Assembly: GCA_934662565.1 (NCBI GenBank)
Contig: CAKUKI010000001.1
Span: 124,001 to 188,000 of the forward strand
DNA: 64,000 nucleotides
Direction: 5' to 3'
Origin: an uncultured Elusimicrobiales bacterium
Lineage (GTDB): Bacteria > Elusimicrobiota > Elusimicrobia > Elusimicrobiales > Elusimicrobiaceae
The translations under genes and the position numbers were made by a program. Below the pieces are notes generated by a model, which was given only the letters and a program-made list of their open reading frames with translations, did no database searches and was not told where the DNA came from. Numbering within the stretch: the stretch's first letter is position 1; every line of letters starts with the position of its first letter. Shown piece by piece: positions 1 through 7,899 of this stretch.

Positions 1-48
1 GCCAGTGTGAGGAATAGGATAACGGCTGTTGGTAAGTTTAGTTTTTAA
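1..48 (+). CDS. 3' end of an unidentified CDS (partial)
   Basis: The first forward frame is open from the window edge and closes with TAA at 46-48, leaving a 15-residue tail that ends in Phe-Ser-Phe. The stop lies just ahead of a strong hairpin, as expected for the end of a gene. The product cannot be identified. A prepilin or outer-membrane protein is a guess from the neighbours only. The other two forward frames close within the first 15 bases. Confidence 0.35.
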   Translation, partial: ASVRNRITAVGKFSF

Positions 49-51
49 CGC

Positions 52-82
52 ACAAGGGGAAAAATAACATTTTTCCCCTTGT
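52..82 (+). terminator. Rho-independent terminator
   Basis: A perfect 13-bp inverted repeat (52-64 with 70-82) encloses a 5-nt loop. The stem has a GGGG/CCCC core flanked by A and T runs, so it could act in both directions. Confidence 0.7.
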
Positions 83-116
83 TTGCGTTTAACGGGCATA
101 CCATTCTTTTTTAACA

Positions 117-302
117 GGGGTTGCACCCCAAACCTGCCCTTCTTTTTCTCATTGCAGAAAAAGAAGGCAAAAAGGCTAGCACCCCGGGAAGCCATAAAAT
201 TTATTTTTATCCGGGCATTTTACAACTCCCTACGGTCGGACAAGTAAAATGCCTTTATAACTCCGTTAAAAATAAATTTTATAGACGGCTTCAAAGGGGT
301 GC
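117..302. repeat. Cluster of nested palindromes in an intergenic region
   Basis: Three dyads follow one another. A small one lies at 117-129 (GGGGT/ACCCC). A perfect 12-bp stem pairs 138-149 with 156-167 around a 6-nt loop. A long imperfect palindrome spans 179-302; its outer arms (179-193 and 287-302), AT-rich middle arms (about 194-213 and 263-283) and inner GGCATTTTAC/GTAAAATGCC arms all match, with short insertions on one side. It looks like a MITE- or REP-type element, but no terminal duplication or second copy was found in the window. The rest of the gap up to 523 shows no gene that can be supported. Confidence 0.5.
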
Positions 303-535
303 AAAAACGGTAAACCACAACAGCCAAACGGCACATAGCAACAACAAAGGCAACAACAAAAAATACAAAATATGTAAAAAATTTCCAAAAACAAATGCGC
401 GCCAAAAAAGTTTTGCGTGGAAAATATCCTTAAAAAATAAACAAATAGCCTGCCCTTATTCCGTGGGGGTTGTTTTGTTTTTTTTTTTTGATAAATTTTG
501 TTTATAGCAAAATTTATCAAAAAATGAGGTGTTTT

Positions 536-1084
536 ATGAAAAACGCAAATTTGAGCCGTTTGGGCGGCTTTACGCTGATTGAATTATTGGTCGTCGTACT
601 GATTATAGGCATTTTGGCCGCTATGGCACTGCCGCAATATTTTAAGGCGGTGGAACGCGCCCGCATGGCGGAGGCCGTCACCCTGATAGACAGTGTTGTT
701 AAAGCCCAGCGCCGCCATTATATGCAAACTAATCGTTATACGGAGCATTTTGAGGGATTAGATGTGACGCCAAAAGGGGCGCGCGGAAATGTTTATTATA
801 CTAAGGGAAACCCAACTACCGGCGCGGACGGCAACGGCTTTGAGGTTGTATTGGGGCGCGCTGATTTTTGGGCCGGAAATGTGATAGCTTATCGCGAAAT
901 GAATGGGAACAGACATTACAGTTTATTGCAATATGACTATCACTTGGAGCGCTCCTATCAGGGGGATAATACCACTTGCGGGGGAACAAACCGAGCCGGA
1001 CAAGAGCTTTGTGCGGACTTTTGCGGAATTGATACCCCTGTGCAGCACTGTTGTAATAACGGAACCGTTGGGTATTGCTCTTAA
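536..1084 (+). CDS. Type IV prepilin-like protein (182 aa)
   Basis: This is a type IV pilin or pseudopilin precursor, normally cut by prepilin peptidase and inserted in the inner membrane before assembly. Residues 10-34 carry the class III leader, with Gly-Phe at the cleavage site followed by TLIELLVVVLIIGILA and the invariant Glu at position +5. The rest is a small globular domain whose last 40 residues hold seven cysteines, suggesting disulfides. The start at 536 is preceded by GAGG about 7 nt upstream; longer in-frame starts lie in AT-rich DNA with no ribosome site. There are no pilus-assembly genes nearby, so it is an orphan pilin, as is common in Elusimicrobiota. It converges on infB. 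Confidence 0.85.
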   Translation: MKNANLSRLGGFTLIELLVVVLIIGILAAMALPQYFKAVERARMAEAVTLIDSVVKAQRRHYMQTNRYTEHFEGLDVTPKGARGNVYYTKGNPTTGADGNGFEVVLGRADFWAGNVIAYREMNGNRHYSLLQYDYHLERSYQGDNTTCGGTNRAGQELCADFCGIDTPVQHCCNNGTVGYCS

Positions 1085-1111
1085 CCCGCAGACGATAAAC
1101 TGAGTACATAA

Positions 1112-1138
1112 AAAGCCCCGCCTTATCGGCAGGGCTTT
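1112..1138 (-). terminator. Second (duplicated) infB terminator hairpin
   Basis: The stem has one internal C/A mismatch and is followed, on the minus strand, by a T-run. It is the left-hand copy of the 1208-1233 hairpin and may also stop transcripts of the converging pilin gene. Confidence 0.65.
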
Positions 1139-1204
1139 AGGTTTCAAACGATTCTGGGATTAAAATTACATTTTAATCCGGCGGGTAATGTACCCGCGAG
1201 TACA

Positions 1205-1233
1205 TAAAAAGCCCTGCCTTGCGGCAGGGCTTT
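1205..1233 (-). terminator. infB terminator
   Basis: A perfect 11-bp stem (1208-1218 with 1223-1233) encloses a TTGC loop. Read on the minus strand it lies about 27 nt past the infB stop and runs into six T's at 1205-1210. Confidence 0.8.
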
Positions 1234-1260
1234 ATGTTTCAAACAGTTCTGGGATTAAAA

Positions 1261-3630
1261 TTACATTTTAATCCGGCGGGTAATGTTATCTTTGCGGAAA
1301 CATTCAATCACGTCGCCCTCGGCAACGCCTTTGTAGCCTCCTACCAAAATACCACATTCATACCCTTTATCCACTTCTTTTACATCATCTTTGAAGCGTT
1401 TAAGCCCTTCTATGCGGCCGCGTGCAATTTCCTGCCCGCCGCGTTTGATGCGCACTTCATAGCCGCGCACCATTTTGCCGCTGTCCACCAAAGAGCCGGA
1501 AATCAAGCCGGAGCTTAACTTCATAACTTTCTTAATAGTGGCCGAGCCAATCAGCGTTTCCACCACGTCCGGCTCTAACAAGCCTTCCATGGCCGCTTTA
1601 ATATCTTCCAACAATTCAAAGATAATGGTATACAGGCGGATTTCTATGCCTTCGCGTTCGGCTTCTGCCTGTGCTTTGTTTTCCACGTCCACATGGAAGC
1701 CGATTACCACCGCATTACTGGCTTTGGCAAGCAGAATGTCGGACTCGTTAATGTTGCCGGGGGCGGATAAGATAATATCCAATTCCACCTCGTCGGACGG
1801 AATACGCAACAGCGCGTCTTTAATGGCTTCAATGGAGCCTTGCACGTCCGCTTTTAAGATGATTTGCAACTTTTTAACGCGGTTGCCTTGCTCGTCTTTA
1901 CCCAAGTTCATTAAAGAAACTTGCTTGCGGTGCGCTTGGTTGTCTTCCTTTTGCGCCAGTTTGCGTTTTTCGGCGGCGTAGCGGGCTTCTTTTTCGCTTT
2001 CCATAATGTAGAGCGTGTCGCCCACTTGCGGCGGTTCCCCGCTGATACCCAATACTTCGGCGGGCACGCTGGGGCCGATTTTTTGGTAGCGTTGGGAATT
2101 TTCGTCAATTAACGCGCGAATACGCCCATAGCTGGTGCCCACGATAAACGGGTCGCCTACTTTCATGGTGCCTTTTTGCACCAGTACCGTGGCTACCACG
2201 CCGCGTTTATTGTCGCGTTTGGATTCCAAAATGACCCCCACGCCCAAGCGGTTCGGGTTGGCTTTTAATTCCATCATTTCCGCTTGCAGGGAAATCATTT
2301 CCAACAGTTTATCAATGTTAATTTTCTTTTTGGCCGAAATTTCTACAAAAATGGTGTTGCCTTGCCATTCTTCCGGCACCAGCCCGCGGGAAGCTAAATC
2401 CTGCTTGACGCGGTCCGGATTGGCACCGGGGAGGTCAATTTTGTTAATGGCCACAATAATCGGCGCACCGGCGGCTTTGGCGTGTTCCATAGCTTCAATG
2501 GTCTGCGGCATAATACCGTCGGTGGCGGAAACGACCAACACCACAATATCCGTGGCTTGGGCGCCGCGCGCACGCATGGCGGTAAACGCCTCGTGACCGG
2601 GTGTATCCAAAAACGTCAGCGAGCCGCGCGGCGTTTTTACACGGTACGCGCCAATGTGCTGGGTAATAGCGCCCGCTTCGCCCTCGGCCACATGGGAACT
2701 GCGGATAGCGTCTAATAAGCTGGTCTTACCGTGGTCCACATGGCCCATAATGGTAATGACCGGGCTGCGCGGCTGTAAAGAGGACGGGTCGTCCTGCTGT
2801 TCCATAATGTGCAGGGTTTCTTGGTCCAGTTCTTCTTCGGCCATTTCGGCTTCAAAACCGCATTCGCTTAAAATCAACTCAATCATATCTTTGTCTAATC
2901 TTTGGTTGATAGTAGCAAATACGCCTAGGCCCATGAGCTTTTTGATAAAATCGTTAATCTTAAAGTTCATTTTTTCGGCCAGTTCTTTGACCGTAGGCGT
3001 GCCCACAATGCGGATTTTTTTGGAATCTTTTACAGGAGCCGCCGCTTGTTCCGGCTTAAAATGGCCGTGTCTGTCCAAATGGCCTTGCCCTTGCGGGCGG
3101 TTGTTGGCCTGCGGGTTCGGGCGCGCCTCTTGGGCGTGCGGCTGGGCCGGTTTGGGCGCTTGAGCCTGCGGTTGGGCCGGTTTTACTTCCGGACGCGGCG
3201 CCGGAGCCGTTTGGGGCTTATCGGCGTGCGTTTCCTGCGGTTTGGGCGCTTGCACGGGGGCCGGTTTGGCTTGCGCGTGCGGGGCCGCCGCTGGCGCTTT
3301 AGCGGGAGCGGCTTTTACCGGTGCGGGCGCGGCGGCTTTAGGGGCCGCTGCTGGTGCTTGAGCGGTTTGCATTTGGGCAGCCGCTTGCGGCGCGGCGGTT
3401 TTTACCGTTTTGTGCGTGGTGCGGTGCGTGACGGTTTTTTTAGCCGCCGTTTTGGTTTCGCCCGTTTTTTTAGCGGCCGTTTTGCGGGTGGTAGTTTTTT
3501 TGGCTACCGTTTTGGTTTCGCCCGTTTTTTTGGCGGCCGTTTTTTTAGCCGCAGGTTTTTTGGCGGCTGTTTTCTTTTTGGGAGAGGTGGTGTCTTCTTC
3601 GGTGTTAGTTGGCTTCTTCGTTATGCTCAT
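1261..3630 (-). CDS. infB: Translation initiation factor IF-2
   Basis: IF-2 is the GTPase that brings initiator tRNA to the 30S subunit and promotes 50S joining. The first ~200 residues are low-complexity: a Lys/Ala/Thr-rich stretch with repeated AAKKTGETKT units, then Ala/Pro/Gln-rich sequence. An IF2N-type segment follows at about 205-260. The G domain starts with GHVDHGKT near residue 296 and has DTPGHE and NKID. The C-terminal half carries the usual IF-2 barrel domains. Two ATGs are adjacent (3633 and 3630); I prefer 3630 because GGAGGT at 3641-3636 is too close to the first. The start lies inside the 3' end of nusA, so the two are probably translationally coupled. At about 789 aa it is of normal size for a long-form IF-2. 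Confidence 0.97.
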   Translation of the reverse strand: MSITKKPTNTEEDTTSPKKKTAAKKPAAKKTAAKKTGETKTVAKKTTTRKTAAKKTGETKTAAKKTVTHRTTHKTVKTAAPQAAAQMQTAQAPAAAPKAAAPAPVKAAPAKAPAAAPHAQAKPAPVQAPKPQETHADKPQTAPAPRPEVKPAQPQAQAPKPAQPHAQEARPNPQANNRPQGQGHLDRHGHFKPEQAAAPVKDSKKIRIVGTPTVKELAEKMNFKINDFIKKLMGLGVFATINQRLDKDMIELILSECGFEAEMAEEELDQETLHIMEQQDDPSSLQPRSPVITIMGHVDHGKTSLLDAIRSSHVAEGEAGAITQHIGAYRVKTPRGSLTFLDTPGHEAFTAMRARGAQATDIVVLVVSATDGIMPQTIEAMEHAKAAGAPIIVAINKIDLPGANPDRVKQDLASRGLVPEEWQGNTIFVEISAKKKINIDKLLEMISLQAEMMELKANPNRLGVGVILESKRDNKRGVVATVLVQKGTMKVGDPFIVGTSYGRIRALIDENSQRYQKIGPSVPAEVLGISGEPPQVGDTLYIMESEKEARYAAEKRKLAQKEDNQAHRKQVSLMNLGKDEQGNRVKKLQIILKADVQGSIEAIKDALLRIPSDEVELDIILSAPGNINESDILLAKASNAVVIGFHVDVENKAQAEAEREGIEIRLYTIIFELLEDIKAAMEGLLEPDVVETLIGSATIKKVMKLSSGLISGSLVDSGKMVRGYEVRIKRGGQEIARGRIEGLKRFKDDVKEVDKGYECGILVGGYKGVAEGDVIECFRKDNITRRIKM

Positions 3631-4999
3631 CATTTACCTCCCCGTCTTGGGCCTCTTGGGCCTTGGCTTCTTTTTCAGCCAGATATTTTTTAGCGCTTTC
3701 AATTACTTTAGCGGCGGTTTTTTCGCCCACGCCTTGCAGGGTAGCCAAGTGTTCCGGCTCTACGGACGCGATTTTTTCAACCGTGGTAAAACCGGCTTTT
3801 TGCAATACTTCCGCCATTTTGGGGCCAATGCCTTCCACGTCGGCCAAGGCCGCTTGGATTTGCTCGTTGGCTTCCTTGCCTTCTTGCGCTTTTTGAGATT
3901 CGCTCTTTACTTCCAAATTCCAACCGGTCAGCTTGCTGGCCAGTTTGATGTTTTGCCAATCTTTACCGATGGCAATAGCCAGTTGGTCGTCCGGCACAAT
4001 GATAGTGGCTTTTTTATCGCTCACGCTTTCCAACTTAACATAGCTGGCTTTGGCGGGGGCAATCGCGTTCATTAAAACGGTGGAAATATCGTCCGAATAA
4101 TTAATTAAATCAATGCGTTCGCCGGAAAGTTCGTTCATAACCGCACGGATGCGGATGCCGCGCATACCCACGCAAGTACCAATCGGGTCAATTTTATGGT
4201 CAATGCTGGATACCATTACTTTGGCGCGGAAACCGGGGTCACGCTGGATGTTTTTAATTTCCACAATTCCTTCGTTAATTTCGGGCACTTCCACCTTGAA
4301 CAATTCTTCCATAAATTTGGGGCTGGTGCGGGACAAAATAACGTACGGCCCACGCTGGCCTTTATCCATTTTGAACGCGGCCGATTTGTAGCGGGAAAGC
4401 ACAGGGTCATCCCCCACGTTGGCTAGGTCGTTCTGGTTCAGCACTTTGGTAATAATGGCTTTTACGCGGGAACCGTTTACATAGCGTTCTTTTTTAATTT
4501 GTTCGCAGTACGGCAAAATGGCTTCCACTTTGCCGAGGTCCACAATAATATCGCGGTCGGAAAATCTCCGCACGGAGCCGGTAATCACTTCGCCTTCGCG
4601 GGGTTTGAATTCTTTATAAAAGTTGTCGCGTTCAATGCCGCGTACCTTTTGGATAAGCACCTGTTTGGCAATTTGCGCCGCAATGCGGGAAAAGTCTTCC
4701 ACGTCTAACGTATTGGTGACGACGTCGCCCACTTTGGGGTTTTTGGTGTAGGCTTTGGCTTGTTCCACGTCCAGTTCCGTTTCCGGATTGGTGACGGTTT
4801 CCACCACCGTTAAGGTTTGAAACGCTTTAATGGAGCCGGCTTCCGTATCAATCTTGGCGCTGATTTGCGCGGTTTTACCCAAGTTTTTGCGCAAGGCGGA
4901 AACGAGGGCGTCTTCAATGGTTTTCAAAATATCTTCGCGTTTGATATTTTTTTCTCTTTCAAGGCCTTCCAAGGCCATTACTAAATCTTTTGCTTCCAT
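3605..4999 (-). CDS. nusA: Transcription elongation/termination factor NusA
   Basis: NusA binds RNA polymerase and nascent RNA and modulates pausing, termination and antitermination. The 464-aa protein has the N-terminal polymerase-binding domain (about 1-125), an S1-type segment (from about 135) and two KH domains with the IDLINYSDD and VKLESVSDKKATIIVPDDQ regions. It ends in a helix-hairpin-helix segment (IGPKMAEVLQKAG and GVGEKTAAKV, about 390-440) followed by an acidic tail. It is the middle gene of rimP-nusA-infB, with 64 bp between it and rimP. The start ATG at 4999 follows an AGGAG sequence. This gene order is conserved across bacteria, so the assignment is secure. Confidence 0.97.
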   Translation of the reverse strand: MEAKDLVMALEGLEREKNIKREDILKTIEDALVSALRKNLGKTAQISAKIDTEAGSIKAFQTLTVVETVTNPETELDVEQAKAYTKNPKVGDVVTNTLDVEDFSRIAAQIAKQVLIQKVRGIERDNFYKEFKPREGEVITGSVRRFSDRDIIVDLGKVEAILPYCEQIKKERYVNGSRVKAIITKVLNQNDLANVGDDPVLSRYKSAAFKMDKGQRGPYVILSRTSPKFMEELFKVEVPEINEGIVEIKNIQRDPGFRAKVMVSSIDHKIDPIGTCVGMRGIRIRAVMNELSGERIDLINYSDDISTVLMNAIAPAKASYVKLESVSDKKATIIVPDDQLAIAIGKDWQNIKLASKLTGWNLEVKSESQKAQEGKEANEQIQAALADVEGIGPKMAEVLQKAGFTTVEKIASVEPEHLATLQGVGEKTAAKVIESAKKYLAEKEAKAQEAQDGEVNDEHNEEAN

Positions 5000-5063
5000 G
5001 GGGGGATAATCTCCTTAATTAATTGAGGTGCCGGAACTGAAATTTGCTCCGGTACCGGATTGG

Positions 5064-5525
5064 CTAGAACTCCAAAACGGGGTCCAGCGTGGCTTTTTTG
5101 ATGTTATCGTATTCAAAACGGTAGGTATTGGAACCGTCCGCCAAGGTGAATCCGGCGTCGTCCGCCGCGGTGATGTTTCCGGTAAAAAAACCAAGCCCGT
5201 TGAGCGGGGTTTTTAAGATTACTTTTACGCGCTCGTTTACAAAGCGTTTGTAATGGGCCGGCTTTTTAAGCACGCGGTGCACTCCGGGGGAAGATACCTC
5301 CAAAATGTACGCACCGTCTATCAGGTTTTCCATTTCTAAAACGGAATCAATTTTATCGGAAAGTTCGCCGCAGTCGTCCAGCGTGACGCCGCCTTCTTTA
5401 TCCACAAAAAACTGGAGCAATTTTTTGCGGCCTTGGTTTTGGATGACTAAATCCACCAATTCCACGTTTTGTTGTTCCAGCGCTTTGGCTATGGTTTCTT
5501 CTATTGTTTTAGGGTCTCTCATCAT
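5064..5525 (-). CDS. rimP: Ribosome maturation factor RimP
   Basis: RimP assists late assembly of the 30S subunit. The 153-aa product has the typical central segment LQFFVDKEGGVTLDDCGEL followed by YILEVSSPGV, both hallmark regions of the family, and a C-terminal SH3-like domain. Two ATGs are adjacent at 5525 and 5522; AAGGA ends 9 nt before the first, so 5525 is preferred. The open frame extends about 210 bp further upstream, but that part contains the operon promoter and a hairpin and has no similarity to RimP, so it is excluded. It is the first gene of rimP-nusA-infB. Confidence 0.93.
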   Translation of the reverse strand: MMRDPKTIEETIAKALEQQNVELVDLVIQNQGRKKLLQFFVDKEGGVTLDDCGELSDKIDSVLEMENLIDGAYILEVSSPGVHRVLKKPAHYKRFVNERVKVILKTPLNGLGFFTGNITAADDAGFTLADGSNTYRFEYDNIKKATLDPVLEF

Positions 5526-5566
5526 AAGCGTAAGTCCTTGTGGGGCGGCTAGGCGCCCTATTAAGT

Positions 5567-5596
5567 AAAGAGCGGCTTGTTGCCAAGCCGCTCTTT
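5567..5596 (-). other. Hairpin in the rimP-nusA-infB leader
   Basis: A perfect 12-bp stem (5567-5578 with 5585-5596) lies between the operon promoter and rimP. On the minus strand it is followed by only three T's and then mixed sequence, so it is a poor terminator. It may be an attenuator-like leader or an RNA-processing or stability element. Confidence 0.5.
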
Positions 5597-5609
5597 CTAG
5601 AACACTCAT

Positions 5610-5638
5610 ATCATAGCATTTGGGGAGCCGTCTGTCAA
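5610..5638 (-). promoter_or_regulatory. Sigma70-type promoter of rimP-nusA-infB
   Basis: On the minus strand TTGACA (5638-5633) and TATGAT (5615-5610) are separated by exactly 17 nt, close to the consensus. The expected transcript starts near 5603 and gives a leader of about 78 nt containing the 12-bp hairpin. Confidence 0.8.
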
Positions 5639-5689
5639 ATACCGCGCTTGGGCGGCGGGTGGCCAAACTGCTCTTTTTGTAAAAACTGC

Positions 5690-6205
5690 CTACATGGTAT
5701 AAAAACTTACATCGCCAACAATGGAACCAACCCAACCATGGCGCGCATCTTTATAGGAGGCCTTGCATATTTGGGTGGCTTTGGTTCCTCCTGCCACACA
5801 GGCGAGCATGGGCATATTATTGGTTGAGGCACCAGTCACAACCCCTGCCCCAATTCTTTCTGTTTGGGTGGTGGTAGCAAGGCCGTTTCCGGGGGAATAT
5901 ATAACCCCGACAAGAGGAGAGCCGTTAGAATATCCTATCACATAATTACCAATGCGACATTTATTGTCACTGCAATTCTTTTCCCCAAAATCTACCATAT
6001 CCGGAAATTCGGCAGAGGTTGGGTAGCGCCCGTTAGACAAATGAAACATGGTTAGATTATCTTTAATGCTTTTAGCTATGGGAACTGCCGCGGCCATGCG
6101 GGATTTCATGACGGATTTTTCATATTGCGGCAAGGCCACGCCGGCCAAAATGCCGATGATTAATACTACTACTAATAATTCAATAAGTGTAAAACCTTTG
6201 TTCAT
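5690..6205 (-). CDS. Type IV prepilin-like protein (171 aa)
   Basis: This is a second orphan type IV prepilin. The leader is very short (MNKG) and is followed by FTLIELLVVVLIIGILAGVALPQYEK, with the cleavage site at residues 4-5 and Glu at +5 of the mature protein. The globular part has four cysteines and ends SFYTM. ATG 6205 follows AGGAG with good spacing. A promoter with 17-nt spacing sits upstream, and the gene lies just before the rimP promoter without a clear terminator of its own. It shares the N-terminal helix with the pilin gene at 536-1084 but differs in the globular domain, so the two are paralogues rather than recent copies. Confidence 0.88.
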   Translation of the reverse strand: MNKGFTLIELLVVVLIIGILAGVALPQYEKSVMKSRMAAAVPIAKSIKDNLTMFHLSNGRYPTSAEFPDMVDFGEKNCSDNKCRIGNYVIGYSNGSPLVGVIYSPGNGLATTTQTERIGAGVVTGASTNNMPMLACVAGGTKATQICKASYKDARHGWVGSIVGDVSFYTM

Positions 6206-6235
6206 AAGAATCTCCTGTATTTTCTATTACTTAAA

Positions 6236-6264
6236 AGTATAATAAACCTTTACCAAAATAACAA
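6236..6264 (-). promoter_or_regulatory. Promoter of the 5690-6205 prepilin gene
   Basis: TTGTTA (6264-6259) and TATACT (6241-6236) lie on the minus strand with a 17-nt spacer. The predicted start is near 6229, giving a leader of about 24 nt that includes the ribosome site. Confidence 0.65.
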
Positions 6265-6374
6265 GTAATTAGTTTACTTTTCTGTTATTTATCTACCCCA
6301 AAACAGGGGTTTGTCGCCCTAAAAGTAAGAAAAAGTTATAATAAAATCAGGCGTAAAAATAAACGGAGCTTTTT

Positions 6375-7025
6375 ATGAATAAAATTTGGATTGTTTTTTG
6401 TTTGTGTCTATTTGTGGGGGCGCCTTTGGCGGCGCAGGAGTATACGGTCGTCCATGGGGAGCGGCAATTTGCCGATTTGGGCAACTGGGGCGCGTATTCC
6501 GGCGGGGAAATGACGTTAGGTTTAGGCATGGCCCAAAGCCCCTCCGGCCCCAAAGGCGGCGGGGATTACACCAAAACGGGGGCCGTGTTGGGGGCGGCTG
6601 CGCTAGTGGATATGCTCCCTTTTTTAAGCACCGGTGCCGAATACAATTATGCCGCTTTCCGCACTCCGGCGGCCACGCGGGGAACGGAGTACACCTTGCA
6701 AACGCAGGAAGTATTTGGGCTATTCAAATTTAAGTGGAAACTATCCGAGCGGTGCCGCTTGTATGCCCCGCTTGGGGTGGGGGCCGCTTGGCTGCGCTTA
6801 ACGCGGCGGCAGGCGGGGGAAGAATCTTTTCGGGATAAATGGGCCGTGGCCGCTACGGCGGGGGCGGGGGTGGAAGTGGATATATCCCCCACTTATTTTA
6901 TCGGGGCGGAATACCGCTATGTGCTGCCGTTTATCCAAACGGCGGATTTGGACCCGACGAACGGCAGTTCGCGCTATTTACAAATGCACCATTTTTTTGT
7001 GCGGATTGGCAAGCGCTTTTTTTAG
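6375..7025 (+). CDS. Outer-membrane beta-barrel protein (216 aa)
   Basis: The 216-aa product has a signal peptide (residues 1-20, hydrophobic IWIVFCLCLFVGAPLA followed by Ala-Gln). It then shows alternating strands with aromatic residues and Gly-rich turns, such as YAPLGVGAAWLR and YFIGAEYRYVLPF, and ends in Phe-Phe, the usual C-terminal signature for BAM-inserted barrels. Size and pattern fit an eight-stranded OmpA/OmpW-like barrel. CGGAG lies 7-8 nt before ATG 6375, and a TATAAT at 6338-6343 may be its -10 element. The specific function is unknown. No partner gene is next to it. Confidence 0.75.
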   Translation: MNKIWIVFCLCLFVGAPLAAQEYTVVHGERQFADLGNWGAYSGGEMTLGLGMAQSPSGPKGGGDYTKTGAVLGAAALVDMLPFLSTGAEYNYAAFRTPAATRGTEYTLQTQEVFGLFKFKWKLSERCRLYAPLGVGAAWLRLTRRQAGEESFRDKWAVAATAGAGVEVDISPTYFIGAEYRYVLPFIQTADLDPTNGSSRYLQMHHFFVRIGKRFF

Positions 7026-7125
7026 GGTTTGCAAGCCAACGCATGCGTTTGCGTTTCTAAACATTTAGCCAGTTTTGGAAGTGTACGGCCGGAGTTTGCG
7101 GTGCTAAACATTGAACCGCCGCAGT

Positions 7126-7157
7126 AAAAATAAAAATCCCCCAGCTGGGCTGGGGGA
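7126..7157 (-). terminator. frr terminator
   Basis: The 8-bp stem CCCCCAGC/GCTGGGGG (7138-7145 with 7149-7156) has a 3-nt loop. On the minus strand it is followed by a T-rich tract (7137-7126), 26 nt after the frr stop. Confidence 0.8.
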
Positions 7158-7182
7158 AAATGTTTTAGCGGCGGGGCGGAAA

Positions 7183-7746
7183 CTAGATTTTCATAATTTC
7201 GGCTTCTTTGGCTTTGATGGTTTTGTCAATTTCGGCCACATACAAATCCGTAGCTTTTTGCACATCCCCTTCGTAGCGTTTCAAGTCGTCTTCGGTAATT
7301 TCGCCCGCTTTTTGCGCTTTTTTGAGCTTTTCAATTACTTCGCGGCGGTTGTTGCGCACGGCCACTTTGTAGTCTTCGCTCATTTTGGAAATATTTTTAG
7401 CCAACTGTTTGCGGCGTTCTTCCGTCATGGACGGAAGCGTAATGCGGATGACCTTGCCGTCGTTTACCGGACTGGCGCCCAAATCGGCCTTTTGGAGGGC
7501 TTTATCAATATCGTTAATGGCGCTGAGGTCCCACGGTTGGATTTCCAACGTTTTAGCGTCCAATACGTTAATCATAGCCATTTGTTTAATGGGGGTTTGC
7601 GTGCCGTAATAATCTACACGGATGTTTTCCAACAGGCCCGCGCTGGCACGGCCGGTGCGGATGGTGGCCAAATCCCGTTCCAAGTGTTTAACGTGGTCGG
7701 CCATTTCGGTTTTGGTTTTGCTGATAAGAGCGCTGATTCCTTCCAT
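7183..7746 (-). CDS. frr: Ribosome recycling factor
   Basis: RRF works with EF-G to split the post-termination ribosome. The 187-aa protein has normal length and recognisable family segments: HLERDLATIRTGRAS in the first helix, LENIRVDYYGTQTPI, and the C-terminal coiled-coil region ending in EAEIMKI. AGAGGA precedes ATG 7746. It usually follows pyrH directly, but here about 4.2 kb separates them: a + strand three-gene cassette and a small membrane-protein gene. It has its own promoter (7785-7793) and terminator. Confidence 0.96.
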   Translation of the reverse strand: MEGISALISKTKTEMADHVKHLERDLATIRTGRASAGLLENIRVDYYGTQTPIKQMAMINVLDAKTLEIQPWDLSAINDIDKALQKADLGASPVNDGKVIRITLPSMTEERRKQLAKNISKMSEDYKVAVRNNRREVIEKLKKAQKAGEITEDDLKRYEGDVQKATDLYVAEIDKTIKAKEAEIMKI

Positions 7747-7784
7747 AAAATCCTCTTTGCGTGTGATTTAATAAATATATTTGT

Positions 7785-7793
7785 ATTATAGCA
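7785..7793 (-). promoter_or_regulatory. Extended -10 promoter of frr
   Basis: TGCTATAAT lies on the minus strand (7793-7785), an extended -10 element without an evident -35. The expected start is near 7778, about 32 nt before frr. The same nonamer occurs before rpsB, the 25.8-kb RNA, and in the 29.4-kb intergenic region. Confidence 0.65.
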
Positions 7794-7899
7794 ATTCTTG
7801 GCATTTTCGTCAGCGTTCATACGCGCGCGCGGGTGTTCTTGCCCGCGCACGGTGTTATTTTGTAAACTAAATTGCGGTATGCCGCCTGTGGGGGATTAC

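Larger units (their letters stand above)
1102..1286. repeat. Tandem duplication of infB 3' end plus terminator
   Basis: Units 1102-1191 and 1198-1286 are about 95% identical. Each holds the same hairpin and, further right, a copy of the last nine sense codons of infB plus its stop (protein end NITRRIKM). Only the 1198-1286 copy is joined to the gene; the other is a detached relic placed between infB and the pilin gene. Confidence 0.85.

Noticed and set aside
121..507. 128-codon open frame through the palindromes
   Set aside because: It begins without a plausible start context, crosses three palindromes and ends in a T-run-encoded Phe stretch.
1475..4400. Long plus-strand frames opposite infB and nusA
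   Set aside because: They are antisense shadows of GC-rich codons in strongly supported genes, with low-complexity translations.
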